From the NCBI RefSeq assembly GCF_000787835.1, contig NZ_BBPP01000001.1:166016-230015 (forward strand): a stretch of 64,000 nt of DNA, written 5' to 3'. The position numbers and the translations under genes were made by a program. The DNA is from Streptacidiphilus melanogenes. Lineage in GTDB: Bacteria; Actinomycetota; Actinomycetes; Streptomycetales; Streptomycetaceae. Of the stretch, positions 20,418-31,059 are shown one piece after another. Within the stretch, counting starts at the first letter, position 1. The number at the start of each line of letters is the position of its first letter. The notes below the pieces were generated by a model. That model was not told the DNA's origin. It saw nothing but the letters and a program-made list of their open reading frames with translations, and ran no database searches.

Positions 20418-22493
20418 TCAGCGACCGGCGGCGGCCAGGGATTCCTTCGCGGCGGCGACCACGTGCTCGGCGGTGAAGCCGAACTCGCGGAAGAGCACCT
20501 TGGCGTCGGCGCTGGCGCCGAAGTGCTCCAGGGAGACGATGCGGCCGGCGTCGCCGACGAAGCGGTACCAGGTCAGCGCGATGCCGGCCTCGACCGCCAC
20601 GCGCGCCTTGACCGACCGCGGCAGCACGCTGTCGCGGTACTCCTGGGTCTGCTCGTCGAACCACTCGACGGACGGCATCGAGACCACGCGGGTCGGGACG
20701 CCCTCGGCCTGGAGCGCCTCGCGGGCCGCGACGGCGAGCTGGAGCTCGGAGCCGGTGCCGATGAGGATGACCTGCGCGGTGCCGCCCTCGGCCTCGGTGT
20801 GGACGTAGCCGCCCTTGGCCGCGTCCTCGTTGCGGACGTAGGTGGGGACGCCCTGGCGGGTCAGCGCCAGGCCGTGCGGGGCCGGGTCGGCGGTGTGGCG
20901 GCGGGTGATCTCCTCCCACGCCACCGCGGTCTCGTTGGCGTCGGCCGGGCGGACCATGTTCAGGCCAGGGATCGCGCGCAGCGCGGCCATGTGCTCGACC
21001 GGCTGGTGGGTCGGGCCGTCCTCGCCGAGGCCGATGGAGTCGTGCGTCCACACGTAGGTGACCGGCAGCTTCATCAGCGCGGCCAGGCGGACCGCACCGC
21101 GCATGTAGTCGGAGAAGGTCAGGAACGTCCCGCCGTAGACGCGGGTGTTCCCGTGCAGCGCGATGCCGTTCATCGCCGAGCCCATGGCGTGCTCGCGGAT
21201 GCCGAAGTGGATCGTGCGGCCGTACGGGCTCGCCTCCGGCAGCGGGTTGCCGACCGGGAGGAACGACGAGGAGGCGTCGATGGTGGTGTTGTTCGAGCCG
21301 GCCAGGTCGGCCGAGCCGCCCCACAGCTCGGGCAGCACCTTGCCCAGGCCCTGCAGCACCTTGCCGGACGCCGCGCGGGTGGCGATGGAGGAGCCGACCT
21401 CGAAGGCCGGGACGGACCGCTCCCAGCCCTCCGGCAGCGCGCCGGCCTGGACGCGGTCGAAGAGGGCGGCGCGCTCCGGGTTGGCGGTGCGCCAGTCGGC
21501 GAGCTGCTTCTCCCACTCGGCGTGGGCCTCGGCGCCGCGCTCGCCCACCTTGCGGGCGTGCGCGAGCACCTCCGGCTCGACGACGAAGGACTGCTCCGGG
21601 TCGAAGCCGAGCACGCGCTTGGTGGCGGCGACCTCGTCCGCGCCGAGCGCGGAGCCGTGGGCCGCCTCGGTGTTCTGCTTGGTCGGGGCCGGCCAGGCGA
21701 TGATCGTGCGCATCGCGATGATCGACGGCTTGCCGGTCTCGTTCCTGGCGGCGGTCAGCGCGTCGTTCAGGGCCTTGACGTCGATGTCGCCGCTCGCGGA
21801 CGGCTCGATGCGCTGCACGTGCCAGTCGTAGGCCTCGTAGCGCCGAAGGACGTCCTCGGAGAACGCGGTCTCGGTGTCGCCCTCGATGGAGATGTGGTTG
21901 TCGTCGTACAGGAAGACGAGGTTGCCCAGCTTCTGGTGGCCGGCCAGCGAGGAGGCCTCGGAGGCGATGCCCTCCTCCAGGTCGCCGTCGGAGACGATCG
22001 CCCAGATGGTCTGGTCGAACGGAGAGGCGCCCTCGGGCGCCTCCGGGTCGAACAGGCCGCGCTCGTAGCGGCTGGCCATGGCCATGCCGACCGCGTTGCC
22101 GACACCCTGGCCCAGCGGGCCGGTGGTGGTCTCGACGCCCACGGTGTGACCGTGCTCGGGGTGACCCGGCGTCAGCGAGCCCCAGGTGCGGAAGGACTCC
22201 AGGTCCTCAAGGGTCAGGCCGTAGCCGGACAGGTAGAGCTGGATGTAGAGCGTGAGCGAGGTGTGGCCGGGCGACAGCACGAAGCGGTCACGGCCGACCC
22301 ACTGCGCGTCCGCCGGGTCGTGGCGCAGAAAGCGCTGGTAGATCAGGTAGGCGGCGGGGGCCAGGCTCATCGCCGTGCCGGGGTGACCGTTTCCGACCTT
22401 CTGGACCGCGTCCGCCGCCAGAACGCGCACGGTGTCCACCGCGCGCTGGTCGAGTTCGGTCCATTCGAAGGTGTTACTCGGCGTCGTGCTCAC
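20418..22493 (-). CDS. tkt: Transketolase
   Basis: 691 residues. Thiamine-diphosphate enzyme of the non-oxidative pentose phosphate path. [15 protein letters not shown] is the N-terminal active-site block, [14 protein letters not shown] the TPP/metal motif and [18 protein letters not shown] the catalytic-Glu region. GTG 22493 has AAGGAG about ten bases upstream. First gene of the five-gene minus-strand operon, divergent from ctaB. Confidence 0.97.
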   Translation of the reverse strand: MSTTPSNTFEWTELDQRAVDTVRVLAADAVQKVGNGHPGTAMSLAPAAYLIYQRFLRHDPADAQWVGRDRFVLSPGHTSLTLYIQLYLSGYGLTLEDLESFRTWGSLTPGHPEHGHTVGVETTTGPLGQGVGNAVGMAMASRYERGLFDPEAPEGASPFDQTIWAIVSDGDLEEGIASEASSLAGHQKLGNLVFLYDDNHISIEGDTETAFSEDVLRRYEAYDWHVQRIEPSASGDIDVKALNDALTAARNETGKPSIIAMRTIIAWPAPTKQNTEAAHGSALGADEVAATKRVLGFDPEQSFVVEPEVLAHARKVGERGAEAHAEWEKQLADWRTANPERAALFDRVQAGALPEGWERSVPAFEVGSSIATRAASGKVLQGLGKVLPELWGGSADLAGSNNTTIDASSSFLPVGNPLPEASPYGRTIHFGIREHAMGSAMNGIALHGNTRVYGGTFLTFSDYMRGAVRLAALMKLPVTYVWTHDSIGLGEDGPTHQPVEHMAALRAIPGLNMVRPADANETAVAWEEITRRHTADPAPHGLALTRQGVPTYVRNEDAAKGGYVHTEAEGGTAQVILIGTGSELQLAVAAREALQAEGVPTRVVSMPSVEWFDEQTQEYRDSVLPRSVKARVAVEAGIALTWYRFVGDAGRIVSLEHFGASADAKVLFREFGFTAEHVVAAAKESLAAAGR

Positions 22494-22785
22494 CCTGAAT
22501 CAGGGCTCCTTCCGTAACGTCTTCCGACTCGCGCCAAGTCCGACAACGGCGGCGGTTACTTGTCACAGTGCGTTGACCCTCTTTACAGACGCGAGCCTAC
22601 CGCTGATGGATGCGTGCGTTCCCGCTGAACATGGCAGACCGGTTACGGGGCGCGAGCGCTGTTCGCTCCGCGTTCACCCTGCTGAACACGGCGTTTGTCC
22701 CGACACGGCCCCCCGCCGCAATAGCGGAGATATGGAGCGTCTAAGGTGGCGTGGTACTGCTGAGCTTCATCAACCAGGGGTGTTC
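22494..22785. promoter_or_regulatory. Divergent tkt/ctaB intergenic region
   Basis: 292 bases without a gene. TAAGGT at 22742-22747 is a possible -10 box for ctaB, giving a leader of about 35 bases. No clear -35 partner or palindromic operator was found for either side. Confidence 0.4.
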
Positions 22786-23727
22786 GTGACCGCCGTCGAA
22801 TCCCGTCCGGCCGGTCTGGTCGAGGGGACCCCCGGGCATCGGCCGCTGACGGCCCGCCTCGGGGCCTTCATCGCACTGACCAAGCCGCGGATCATCGAGC
22901 TGCTGCTGATCACCACCGTTCCGGTGATGTTCCTGGCGCAGCGGGGTGTCCCCGACCTGCTGCTGGTGCTGGAGGTGGTCGTCGGCGGTTACCTGTCCGC
23001 CGGTGGCGCCAACGCGCTCAACATGTACATCGACCGCGACATCGACGCGCTGATGACCCGCACCGAGCGGCGCCCGCTGGTGACCGGCATGGTCTCCCCG
23101 CCTGAGGCCCTGGTCTTCGGCATCGCGCTCGCGATCGGCTCGACGCTGTGGTTCTGGGCCCTGGTCAACCCGCTGAGCGCGGCGCTGTCGCTGGCGGCGC
23201 TGCTCTTCTACGTCGTCGTCTACACGATGGGCCTCAAGCGCCGGACGGCGCAGAACATCGTCTGGGGCGGGATCGCCGGCTGCATGCCGGTCTTCATCGG
23301 CTGGTCCGCCGTCACCAACTCGCTGGCCTGGCCGCCGGTCGTGCTGTTCCTTGTCATCTTCTTCTGGACGCCGCCTCACTACTGGCCGCTGTCGATGAAG
23401 GTGAAGGACGACTACGCGAACGCCGGCGTGCCGATGCTGCCCGTCCTCGCGACGAACGAGGCCGTGGCCAAGCAGATCGTCGCGTACAGCTGGGTCATGG
23501 TCGCGGTGTCGCTGACGCTGTGGCCGCTGGGCCACACCAGCGTGGTCTACCCGGTCACGGCGGTGCTGCTGGGGGCGCTGTGGCTGAAGGAGGCGCACGG
23601 TCTGCTGGCCCGCGCCAAGGCCGGGATCGTGGGCGCGAAGCTCAAGGAAATGCGGCTGTTCCACTGGTCGATCACCTATCTGACGCTGCTGTTCGTCGAG
23701 ATCGCGATCGACCCGTTCCTGAAGTAG
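22786..23727 (+). CDS. ctaB: Protoheme IX farnesyltransferase (heme O synthase)
   Basis: 313 residues with about nine membrane helices. Attaches a farnesyl group to heme B for the aa3-type oxidase. The first Asp-rich prenyl-diphosphate motif is [12 protein letters not shown], the second lies around [16 protein letters not shown] 22786 ([10 protein letters not shown]) is chosen because AGGGG is five bases upstream and it matches the N-terminus I recall for the Streptomyces protein; GTG 22780 is two codons earlier. It works with CtaA encoded at 24202. Confidence 0.95.
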   Translation: MTAVESRPAGLVEGTPGHRPLTARLGAFIALTKPRIIELLLITTVPVMFLAQRGVPDLLLVLEVVVGGYLSAGGANALNMYIDRDIDALMTRTERRPLVTGMVSPPEALVFGIALAIGSTLWFWALVNPLSAALSLAALLFYVVVYTMGLKRRTAQNIVWGGIAGCMPVFIGWSAVTNSLAWPPVVLFLVIFFWTPPHYWPLSMKVKDDYANAGVPMLPVLATNEAVAKQIVAYSWVMVAVSLTLWPLGHTSVVYPVTAVLLGALWLKEAHGLLARAKAGIVGAKLKEMRLFHWSITYLTLLFVEIAIDPFLK

Positions 23728-23736
23728 TTCTTCGCT

Positions 23737-23774
23737 CTGGGCCCCGATGTGCAATAACGCACATCGGGGCCCAG
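23737..23774 (+). terminator. Terminator after ctaB
   Basis: A perfect 16-bp stem (23737-23752 with 23759-23774) with the loop AATAAC, ten bases after the ctaB stop. Confidence 0.9.
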
Positions 23775-23809
23775 TCGTATGTCGCCATACCGCTGAGTAA
23801 TCTGCTGCT

Positions 23810-24136
23810 ATGACCACCGAAGAGACCACCGCCGTCCTCTCTCCGAAGGACGAGAAGCGCGCGCAGCGCATCGCCAAGAACGTCAAGGCCTTCGCCGCCG
23901 CGCACGGTGGCAGCGCCGACGGCGTCGTCGAGTACGTCGGCAAGATCGCGACCCGGATCGCGCTGGTCGGCGCGGACGGCGCGTGGGGCGACCAGGTCGC
24001 CCCGTCCGTGGCCGTCGCGGAGCGTGCGGTGGAGCTGGCGGGCGTCACCAGGCACGAGAACTTCGAGGGCGAGTTGGGCCTGAAGGTCAAGACCGGCGCG
24101 TACGAGTGGAAGCGGATGGCCGGCATCCAGATCTGA
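23810..24136 (+). CDS. Conserved hypothetical small protein
   Basis: 108 residues, no recognised domain. It is soluble and helical, with a Lys-rich N-terminal region (SPKDEKRAQRIAKNVKAFAA) and no Cys; no signal peptide. There is no ribosome site before ATG 23810, but TAATCT (23798-23803) ends six bases ahead, so a leaderless mRNA is likely. It is framed by two long terminators, so it is a single-gene unit. Its place between the two heme-A genes may be chance. Confidence 0.7.
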   Translation: MTTEETTAVLSPKDEKRAQRIAKNVKAFAAAHGGSADGVVEYVGKIATRIALVGADGAWGDQVAPSVAVAERAVELAGVTRHENFEGELGLKVKTGAYEWKRMAGIQI

Positions 24137-24144
24137 GCGATCCT

Positions 24145-24201
24145 CCCGCGCGTACGACGGAGCCCCCGGCCACTGGCCGGGGGCTCCGTCGTACGCGCGG
24201 G
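24145..24201. terminator. Bidirectional terminator with a 27-bp perfect stem
   Basis: 24145-24171 is the exact reverse complement of 24175-24201, with a 3-base loop. It begins eight bases after the small hypothetical gene and touches the ctaA stop at 24202, so it serves both converging transcripts. Confidence 0.92.
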
Positions 24202-25173
24202 TCAGGCGGTCGCGACCAGCGTCTCGATGTCGGCCGGGCGGTCCAGCGAGCCGACCTGGGGCCGCACACGCAGCGAGAGGTGCAGGCGCAGCACGGCGAC
24301 CCAGCACAGCGCCGCGCCGAGCATGTGGATGCCGACGAGCAGCTCGGGCACGTGCGTGAAGTACTGGACGAAGCCCAGCACGCCCTGGGCCAGCAGTACG
24401 ACCAGGAACTCCTTGGCCAGGCGGCGCGGCGCGGCCGGGGCGTCCACCGCCAGCAGCACGAAGATCATGGCGACGGCCAGGCCGACGGAGATCATCGCGA
24501 AGTCGGCGTGGAACTGGGTGATCTTGTCCCAGTTGAACGGCATGCGCTTGACGTCGCTGCTGTCGCCCGGGTGCGGACCGGAGCCGGTGACCAGCGTCCC
24601 GGCGGCGATCAGCAGGGCCGTCATGGCGACGGTGACGCGGGACACGTGGATGATCGGGCGGCCGACGGTGCGGACCGGCTCGCCGTCACCCTCCCGGGTG
24701 CGCTGCCACATCGCCAGCGAGGCGAGGATCTGCAGCATCGACAGCAGGAAGTGACAGGACACCACGTAGGGGTTCAGGTGCGTCAGCACCGTGATCCCGC
24801 CGACGACCGCGTCGCCGACGATGATCCAGAACTGGTACCACCCGAGGCGCGTGACCTCCTTGCGCCACGGCTTGGCGCACCGCGAGGCGAGGATCGCCAG
24901 GCCGACGACGATGCAGATGACGTCGGTCAGCATGCGGTTGCTGAACTCGATGACGCCGTGCACGCCCATGGCGGACGTCGGGGCGAGCGTCGTCGAGGTG
25001 CAGGTCGGCCACGTCGGGCAGCCGAGGCCCGAACCCGTGAGGCGGACCGCGCCGCCCGTCACGATGATCAGCACGCTGCACACCAGCGTGGCCAGCGCCG
25101 CGCGGCGGACCCACTGGTCCGGCACGGTCACCCGCTCGGCGAGGTAGGAGAAGGGGGTACGCACGACGTCCAT
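24202..25173 (-). CDS. ctaA: Heme A synthase (COX15/CtaA family)
   Basis: 323 residues with eight predicted membrane helices. Oxidises heme O to heme A. TGGAVRLTGSGLGCPTWPTC is the diagnostic first extracellular loop with its Cys pair; paired heme-ligand His residues lie in MGVHGVIEFSNR and in FHADFAM and GIHMLG of the second half. ATG 25173 (MDVVRTPFSYLAERV) fits the family; a longer reading to 25254 would cover the terminator of the next gene. No clear ribosome site. Confidence 0.93.
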   Translation of the reverse strand: MDVVRTPFSYLAERVTVPDQWVRRAALATLVCSVLIIVTGGAVRLTGSGLGCPTWPTCTSTTLAPTSAMGVHGVIEFSNRMLTDVICIVVGLAILASRCAKPWRKEVTRLGWYQFWIIVGDAVVGGITVLTHLNPYVVSCHFLLSMLQILASLAMWQRTREGDGEPVRTVGRPIIHVSRVTVAMTALLIAAGTLVTGSGPHPGDSSDVKRMPFNWDKITQFHADFAMISVGLAVAMIFVLLAVDAPAAPRRLAKEFLVVLLAQGVLGFVQYFTHVPELLVGIHMLGAALCWVAVLRLHLSLRVRPQVGSLDRPADIETLVATA

Positions 25174-25207
25174 CGTAGGTGTCGCTTTTCTTGAACTTTG
25201 CCCGGGG

Positions 25208-25253
25208 TGACGCGTCCCACGAAACCCGACGTCAGGCTCCGTGGGGCGCGTCA
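25208..25253 (-). terminator. Terminator of the surface-protein gene
   Basis: 14-bp stem (25208-25221 with 25240-25253, one T-G wobble) and an 18-base loop, 13 bases after the stop at 25267 on the minus strand. Confidence 0.75.
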
Positions 25254-25266
25254 CATCGAGGACGCG

Positions 25267-26598
25267 TCAGGCAGTGTGGCGACCGCGGCGCTTGCGCACC
25301 ACGAGGACCGCCGCGCCGCCGACCAGGACGAGGCCTGCACCGATGGCGGCGATCACCGGGGTGGCGCCGCCGGCGCCGGTCTCGGCCAGCGGCGGGTGGG
25401 AGGACGAGGCCGACGGGGTCGGCATGGGGCTCGGCAGGTGGCTGCCGCCGGTGGGCCGGCAGGTGAGCGCGCCGGTGAAGGTCCTGGTGAGGTTCGGGCC
25501 GGTGACGGTGATCGTGTACGTCTGGCCCTCCTTCTCCTTGACCAGCACGGTCTTCGTCGCGCCCGGCGCGACGGTCTCGGTGAGGGTGCCGACCTTCGCG
25601 GTCCAGGGCTGGTCGCCGCCGTTGGTCAGGGTCACGTCGACGCCGCTCCTCCCGCAGTCCTCCCTGGCGACCGCCGCCGGGACGGGACCCTGCGGGGCCC
25701 ACTGCGCCTGCGCCGCGGCCTTGACCGAGACCGGCGCGGTGCCCGCGAGGATCATCGTCTGGCTGGAGCCGTCGACGGCCTTGAAGGCGCGGCCGACCGG
25801 GAGGGCGGTGGTGGTCGACGCGTCCACCTCGGCGGAGCCGGCCGCCGCGCCCTTGGGGACGTCGACGTAGAGCTTCTCGCCGTCGACCGCGCCGGTGACC
25901 AGCCTGCCCGCGGCGTCGACCAACCGCACGCCGGCCGGGCCGGTGAGCGAGACGTGGACGGAGGAGCCGCTGGTGGCGACCGTCACCGGGCCGAGCATGC
26001 CGCCGCGGCCGGCGACGGAGGCGGGGGAGAGGGCGAGCGAGGGAGCCGGCTCGGCGGTGTCCCGGGCGTGCTGCTCCAGCCAGGCGGTCAGCTCGGCGGC
26101 GGCCGGATTCTCCGGCTGCGCGTCGACGTGGTCGGAGTAGTGCCAGATCGCGGCCTGGGTCGCGGCGGCGGCCTGGTCGTCCGTCAGGTGGGACGCGCCG
26201 ATGTCCCCGGCCAGCGTGGCGGCGGTGACCACCGGGTAGGAGTGCTCCAGGATCCACTGGATCTTGCCGCGGTCCGGGTTCTGGGAGAGCGTCGACCGGG
26301 CCCAACCGGTCTCCTGGTACCGGACGCCGTCATGCGTGTCGTGGTGCAGGTCGATGCAGTAGACGGCGAGCTGTCGGCCGTCGTCCTGCAGGGCGACCGT
26401 GCCGCCGTAGGCGACGCCGCCGTCGACGTCGATCCTTCCGGCGTGCAGGAAGTCGCCCAGTACCGCGGTGGCACCGCCGTTCTGGTCGGCGAGCGCCGTG
26501 CCTGCGACCGCGAGCGTCGAACCGAGCGCGAAGACTCCCGCGGCCAGCAGGCCCGCTGCGGCGCGGACCGCCCTTCCACGGGCCGAGAATCCCAACAT
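25267..26598 (-). CDS. Sortase-anchored thioester (TQXA) domain surface protein
   Basis: 443 residues. Signal peptide about 1-37 (cut after ALA). The thioester domain has the bond-forming Cys81 in AVYCIDL and Gln148 in ATQAAIW, as in host- or surface-binding TED adhesins of Gram-positives. Two beta-sandwich-like regions follow, then a Pro/Ser stalk (PSPMPTPSASSSHPP), the sorting motif LAETG at 404-408, a membrane helix and RKRRGRH. LAxTG is the form used by class E sortases of streptomycetes. No sortase is next to it. ATG 26598 has GAGAGG 11 bases upstream. Ligand unknown. Confidence 0.92.
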   Translation of the reverse strand: MLGFSARGRAVRAAAGLLAAGVFALGSTLAVAGTALADQNGGATAVLGDFLHAGRIDVDGGVAYGGTVALQDDGRQLAVYCIDLHHDTHDGVRYQETGWARSTLSQNPDRGKIQWILEHSYPVVTAATLAGDIGASHLTDDQAAAATQAAIWHYSDHVDAQPENPAAAELTAWLEQHARDTAEPAPSLALSPASVAGRGGMLGPVTVATSGSSVHVSLTGPAGVRLVDAAGRLVTGAVDGEKLYVDVPKGAAAGSAEVDASTTTALPVGRAFKAVDGSSQTMILAGTAPVSVKAAAQAQWAPQGPVPAAVAREDCGRSGVDVTLTNGGDQPWTAKVGTLTETVAPGATKTVLVKEKEGQTYTITVTGPNLTRTFTGALTCRPTGGSHLPSPMPTPSASSSHPPLAETGAGGATPVIAAIGAGLVLVGGAAVLVVRKRRGRHTA

Positions 26599-27000
26599 CT
26601 GTTACGTGCCCTCTCCCCTTGCGCGGCCCGAGGCGCCGGCGGCTCGTTCCGCGCCCATGCCCCGGATGTTCTTGGACATGACAATGTCGGCGGGATGCGG
26701 CTGGGTCGTCACAGCGCTCTCGGTGATGCCGGGATCGTAGTGAAATGGAGGGTTTCGCGTGGCCCGTTGGCGGCCGATCTGAGGAACTGTTACACAGCCG
26801 CCGAAGGCGTCGAATCTGACGACCCGTCTGACCTCGGCAGATAACAAATGGACTCAATCCTTCCGGACAAAAGGGATATCGGCTGACGATTGCCACCGCA
26901 GAACGTTGACACTTCGTTCACATCTTCCTTACGTTCCAGGTTCGCGGTGGTGCGCGTGTGGCCGCCGTTGCACCTGAGCACGACATGGGGAGGCGCGGTC
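26599..27000. promoter_or_regulatory. Divergent region with a PHO-box-like promoter
   Basis: 402 bases without a gene. On the plus strand, TTGACA (26906-26911), 18 bases and TACGTT (26930-26935) form a promoter for the polysaccharide genes with a leader near 60 bases. Overlapping it, 26905-26937 reads as three 11-base direct units, GTTGACACTTC, GTTCACATCTT and CCTTACGTTCC. The first two match the streptomycete PhoP unit (GTTCACC-type, 11-base phase). The remaining bases show nothing I can interpret. Confidence 0.5.
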
Positions 27001-28023
<1,023 letters not shown>

Positions 28024-28036
28024 ACCGGGGCCGTAC

Positions 28037-29893
28037 GTGGTGATGTCGTCTCCTTCGCGACAGGACGAGAACCAGCGGTCCGAGCCCGACCGGCTGGCCC
28101 GCGAGATCCACGAGCTGTCCGGCGGCAACGTCAGGGACATCCGGCCCAGCGGCCCGACCTTCGGCGAGAAGCTGGAGCTCCGCGCGCTGGACGCCGGCCT
28201 GATGACGCCCGCGCTGCGGCGCGGCGACCGGATCCAGATCGCGCTGATGTCCGTCGGCTGGATGGTCTGCTTCGTCTTCTTCTGGCAGTGGTGGCTCGAG
28301 CCGCAGAACCGCAGCAGCTGGACCGGCATGGTGCTGAACAGCGCCGTGCTGCTCTACGTCACCGCGATCCCGCTCTACTTCCTGCTGTCGGTGGCCTGGC
28401 TCCGCAAGCCGGACCCCAAGTCGCCGGTGCCGGAGCTGCGGGTCGCGTTCGTGGTGACCAAGGCGCCCTCGGAGCCCTGGGACACCGCGCGGCGCACGCT
28501 CGAGTGCATGCTGGCGCAGGACTACCCGCACGCCTACCACGTCTGGCTCTGCGACGAGGACCCCACCGACGAGGTGGTGGAGTGGTGCCGCAACCACTAC
28601 GTGGGCATCTCCACCCGCAAGGGCGTCGAGGCGTACCACCGCACCACCTGGCCGCGGCGGACCCGCTGCAAGGAGGGCAACCTCGCCTACTTCTACGACG
28701 GCTACGGCTACGAGTACTACGACGTGGTCGCCCAGCTCGACTGCGACCACGTGCCCGAGCGCGGCTACCTCGCGGCCATGGTGCGCCCGTTCGCGGACCC
28801 CGCCGTCGGCTACGTCGCGGCGCCCAGCATGTGCGACGCCAATGCGGACGTCTCCTGGGCCGCGCGCGGCCGCCTCTACCGCGAGGCGGTCTGGCACGGT
28901 CCGGTGCAGCTCGGTCACAACGGCGGGCTGGCGCCGATGTGCATCGGCTCCCACTACGCCGTCCGGACCCAGGCGCTGCGCGAGATCGGCGGCATCGGCC
29001 CCGAGCTCGCCGAGGACTTCTCCACCACCTTCCTGCTCAACTCGGCCGGCTGGCAGGGCGCCTTCGCCATCGACGCGGAGGCCCACGGTGACGGCCCGCT
29101 GACCCTCGCGGACGCGCTGACCCAGGAGTTCCAGTGGTCGCGCAGCCTCACCACCGTGCTGTTCGGTCTGCTGCCACGGCATCTGCCGCGGATGCGCGGC
29201 CCGTTGAAGGTGCGCTTCGGCTTCTCGCTGGTCTACTACCCGCTCAACGCCACGGTGCTGACGTCCGGCCTGCTGCTGGCGCCGGTCGCGGTGCTGGCGG
29301 GCATCCAGTGGGTGCACATCGACTACCTGTCGTTCGTGCTGCACATGGCGTCGGTCTCGGTCTGGCTGCTGCTGCTGGTCCGGCTGCTGCGGCGGCGCGG
29401 CCTGCTGCGTCCGGTCTCGGCGCCCGTGCTCAGCTGGGAGAACTGGCTGTTCACGCTGACCGGTTGGCCCTATGTGGTGCGCGGCGTGGTGGCCGGGGCG
29501 ATGAGCGTGATCCGGCCGAAGCAGATCACCTTCAAGGTCACCCCCAAGGGGTTCGACGGGATGCCGGAGCTGCCCGCCAAGCTGCTCACCCCCTACCTGG
29601 CCTTCACGCTGTTCCTCTCGTCGGTGGCCCTCTACGGCGAGTACCGCGGCCACGTCCTCGGCTACGTGCTGCTGTGCATCTTCGCCGCGACCTCCTACAG
29701 CGTGGTCAGCGTCCTGGTCCCGCTGCTGCACATCCGCGAGGCCGCGAAGGCCGCCGGGGCCCGGTGGAGCAAGGCGCTGCGCACGGCCCGGCTGCCGCTC
29801 CTCCTCGGCCTCGCCACCCTGGTTCCGCTCGGCTTCGCGGTGGCGCACTACGTGCCCCACATCGCGGCCGTGCTGAACGTGCACCTGCCCTAG
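28037..29893 (+). CDS. Membrane glycosyltransferase family 2 (processive synthase type)
   Basis: 618 residues. Two N-terminal membrane helices (about 66-86 and 99-121), a cytosolic GT-A domain and six or so C-terminal helices, the plan of cellulose, hyaluronan and alginate synthases. Catalytic positions are DED (173-175), the metal-binding DCD (235-237), AED (325-327) and QEFQW (363-367), the last a variant of QxxRW. GTG 28037, GTG 28040 and ATG 28043 are all possible starts. No PilZ domain is visible. Neighbours supply UDP-xylose, UDP-galactose and UDP-glucuronate, so the product is likely a hetero- or uronic-acid polymer; that is inference. Confidence 0.88.
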   Translation: MVMSSPSRQDENQRSEPDRLAREIHELSGGNVRDIRPSGPTFGEKLELRALDAGLMTPALRRGDRIQIALMSVGWMVCFVFFWQWWLEPQNRSSWTGMVLNSAVLLYVTAIPLYFLLSVAWLRKPDPKSPVPELRVAFVVTKAPSEPWDTARRTLECMLAQDYPHAYHVWLCDEDPTDEVVEWCRNHYVGISTRKGVEAYHRTTWPRRTRCKEGNLAYFYDGYGYEYYDVVAQLDCDHVPERGYLAAMVRPFADPAVGYVAAPSMCDANADVSWAARGRLYREAVWHGPVQLGHNGGLAPMCIGSHYAVRTQALREIGGIGPELAEDFSTTFLLNSAGWQGAFAIDAEAHGDGPLTLADALTQEFQWSRSLTTVLFGLLPRHLPRMRGPLKVRFGFSLVYYPLNATVLTSGLLLAPVAVLAGIQWVHIDYLSFVLHMASVSVWLLLLVRLLRRRGLLRPVSAPVLSWENWLFTLTGWPYVVRGVVAGAMSVIRPKQITFKVTPKGFDGMPELPAKLLTPYLAFTLFLSSVALYGEYRGHVLGYVLLCIFAATSYSVVSVLVPLLHIREAAKAAGARWSKALRTARLPLLLGLATLVPLGFAVAHYVPHIAAVLNVHLP

Positions 29894-29912
29894 CCCTCCC
29901 GAGAGGCCAGAG

Positions 29913-31001
29913 ATGTCCACGCTTTCCCCGTCGTCCGACCCGTCCGGCGCGCCCACGGTGCTGGTCACCGGCGGCGCCGGTTTCATCGGCAGCCACACCT
30001 GTGTGGAGCTGCTGGCGCACGGCTACCGGGTGGTCGTCGTCGACGACCACTCCAACAGCTCGCCCGAGGCGCTGCTGCGGATCGAGAAGACCGCCGGACG
30101 GCCCCTGCACGCGGTCCACATCCTCGACATGCGGGACGCCGAGGCCCTCGCCGAGGTCTTCCGCGCCCACCCGATCGACGCCGTGGTGCACTTCGCCGCG
30201 AAGAAGGCCGTCGGCGAGTCGGTGCAGATCCCCCTCGACTACTACGAGGTCAACGTCGGTGCGACCGTCTCCCTGCTGCGGGTGATGCGGGAGCACGGCG
30301 TGGAGCGGCTGGTCTTCTCCTCGTCCTGCTCCATCTACGGCGACGCCAGGCCGGTGCCGCTGGACGAGAACGAGCCCGCCCGGCCGACCAACCCCTACGC
30401 CCGTTCGAAGTGGATGTGCGAGCAGGTGCTCGCCGACACCTGCCGCGCCTGGCCGGAGCTGTCCGCGCTGGCGCTGCGCTACTTCAACCCCGTCGGCGCC
30501 CATCCCTCCGGTCTGCTCGGCGAGGACCCGCGCGGGGTCCCCAACAACGTCATGCCCTTCGCCATGCAGGTGGCGGTGGGACGCCGGGAGCTCCTGAACG
30601 TCTTCGGCGGCGACTACCCGACCGAGGACGGCACCGCGGTGCGCGACTACATCCACGTCGTGGACGTGGCCGACGGGCACCGGGTGGCACTGGAGCAGCT
30701 CGGCATCCGCCCCGAAGCGGACGGCGAGCCGGGCGCCGCGACGACCGGCCTGCGCGTGCTCAACCTCGGCACCGGCGTCGGCACCTCCGTGCTGGAGCTG
30801 GTCGCGGCCGTCGGCCGCGCCTGCGGACAGCCGATCCCGCACGCGATCGTCGGACGCCGCGAGGGCGACGTCACCCGCCTGGTCGCCGACCCCGGCGCGG
30901 TCGCCGCCGCCTGGGGCTGGCGGACCACCCGGACCCTCGACGACATGTGCGCCGACGCCTGGCGCTTCCAGCAGGCGAACCCCATGGGCTACGGCGCGTA
31001 G
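29913..31001 (+). CDS. galE: UDP-glucose 4-epimerase
   Basis: 362 residues. NAD motif VTGGAGFIGSHT (18-29), catalytic Y162-x3-K166 in NPYARSKWM and the Ser triad residue in FSSSCSIYG. GRRELLNVFGGDYPTEDGT and VRDYIHVVDVADGH are GalE-specific. GAGAGG precedes ATG 29913. It lies 19 bases after the glycosyltransferase and provides UDP-galactose for it, rather than being part of a Leloir galactose operon, since no galT or galK is near. The first 14 residues are a Ser/Pro extension. Confidence 0.93.
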   Translation: MSTLSPSSDPSGAPTVLVTGGAGFIGSHTCVELLAHGYRVVVVDDHSNSSPEALLRIEKTAGRPLHAVHILDMRDAEALAEVFRAHPIDAVVHFAAKKAVGESVQIPLDYYEVNVGATVSLLRVMREHGVERLVFSSSCSIYGDARPVPLDENEPARPTNPYARSKWMCEQVLADTCRAWPELSALALRYFNPVGAHPSGLLGEDPRGVPNNVMPFAMQVAVGRRELLNVFGGDYPTEDGTAVRDYIHVVDVADGHRVALEQLGIRPEADGEPGAATTGLRVLNLGTGVGTSVLELVAAVGRACGQPIPHAIVGRREGDVTRLVADPGAVAAAWGWRTTRTLDDMCADAWRFQQANPMGYGA

Positions 31002-31059
31002 GGCCGCGCCCGCCCCCGTCCGAACCATCTGCCCGAACCACCGGCTGAGGAGAACAACC

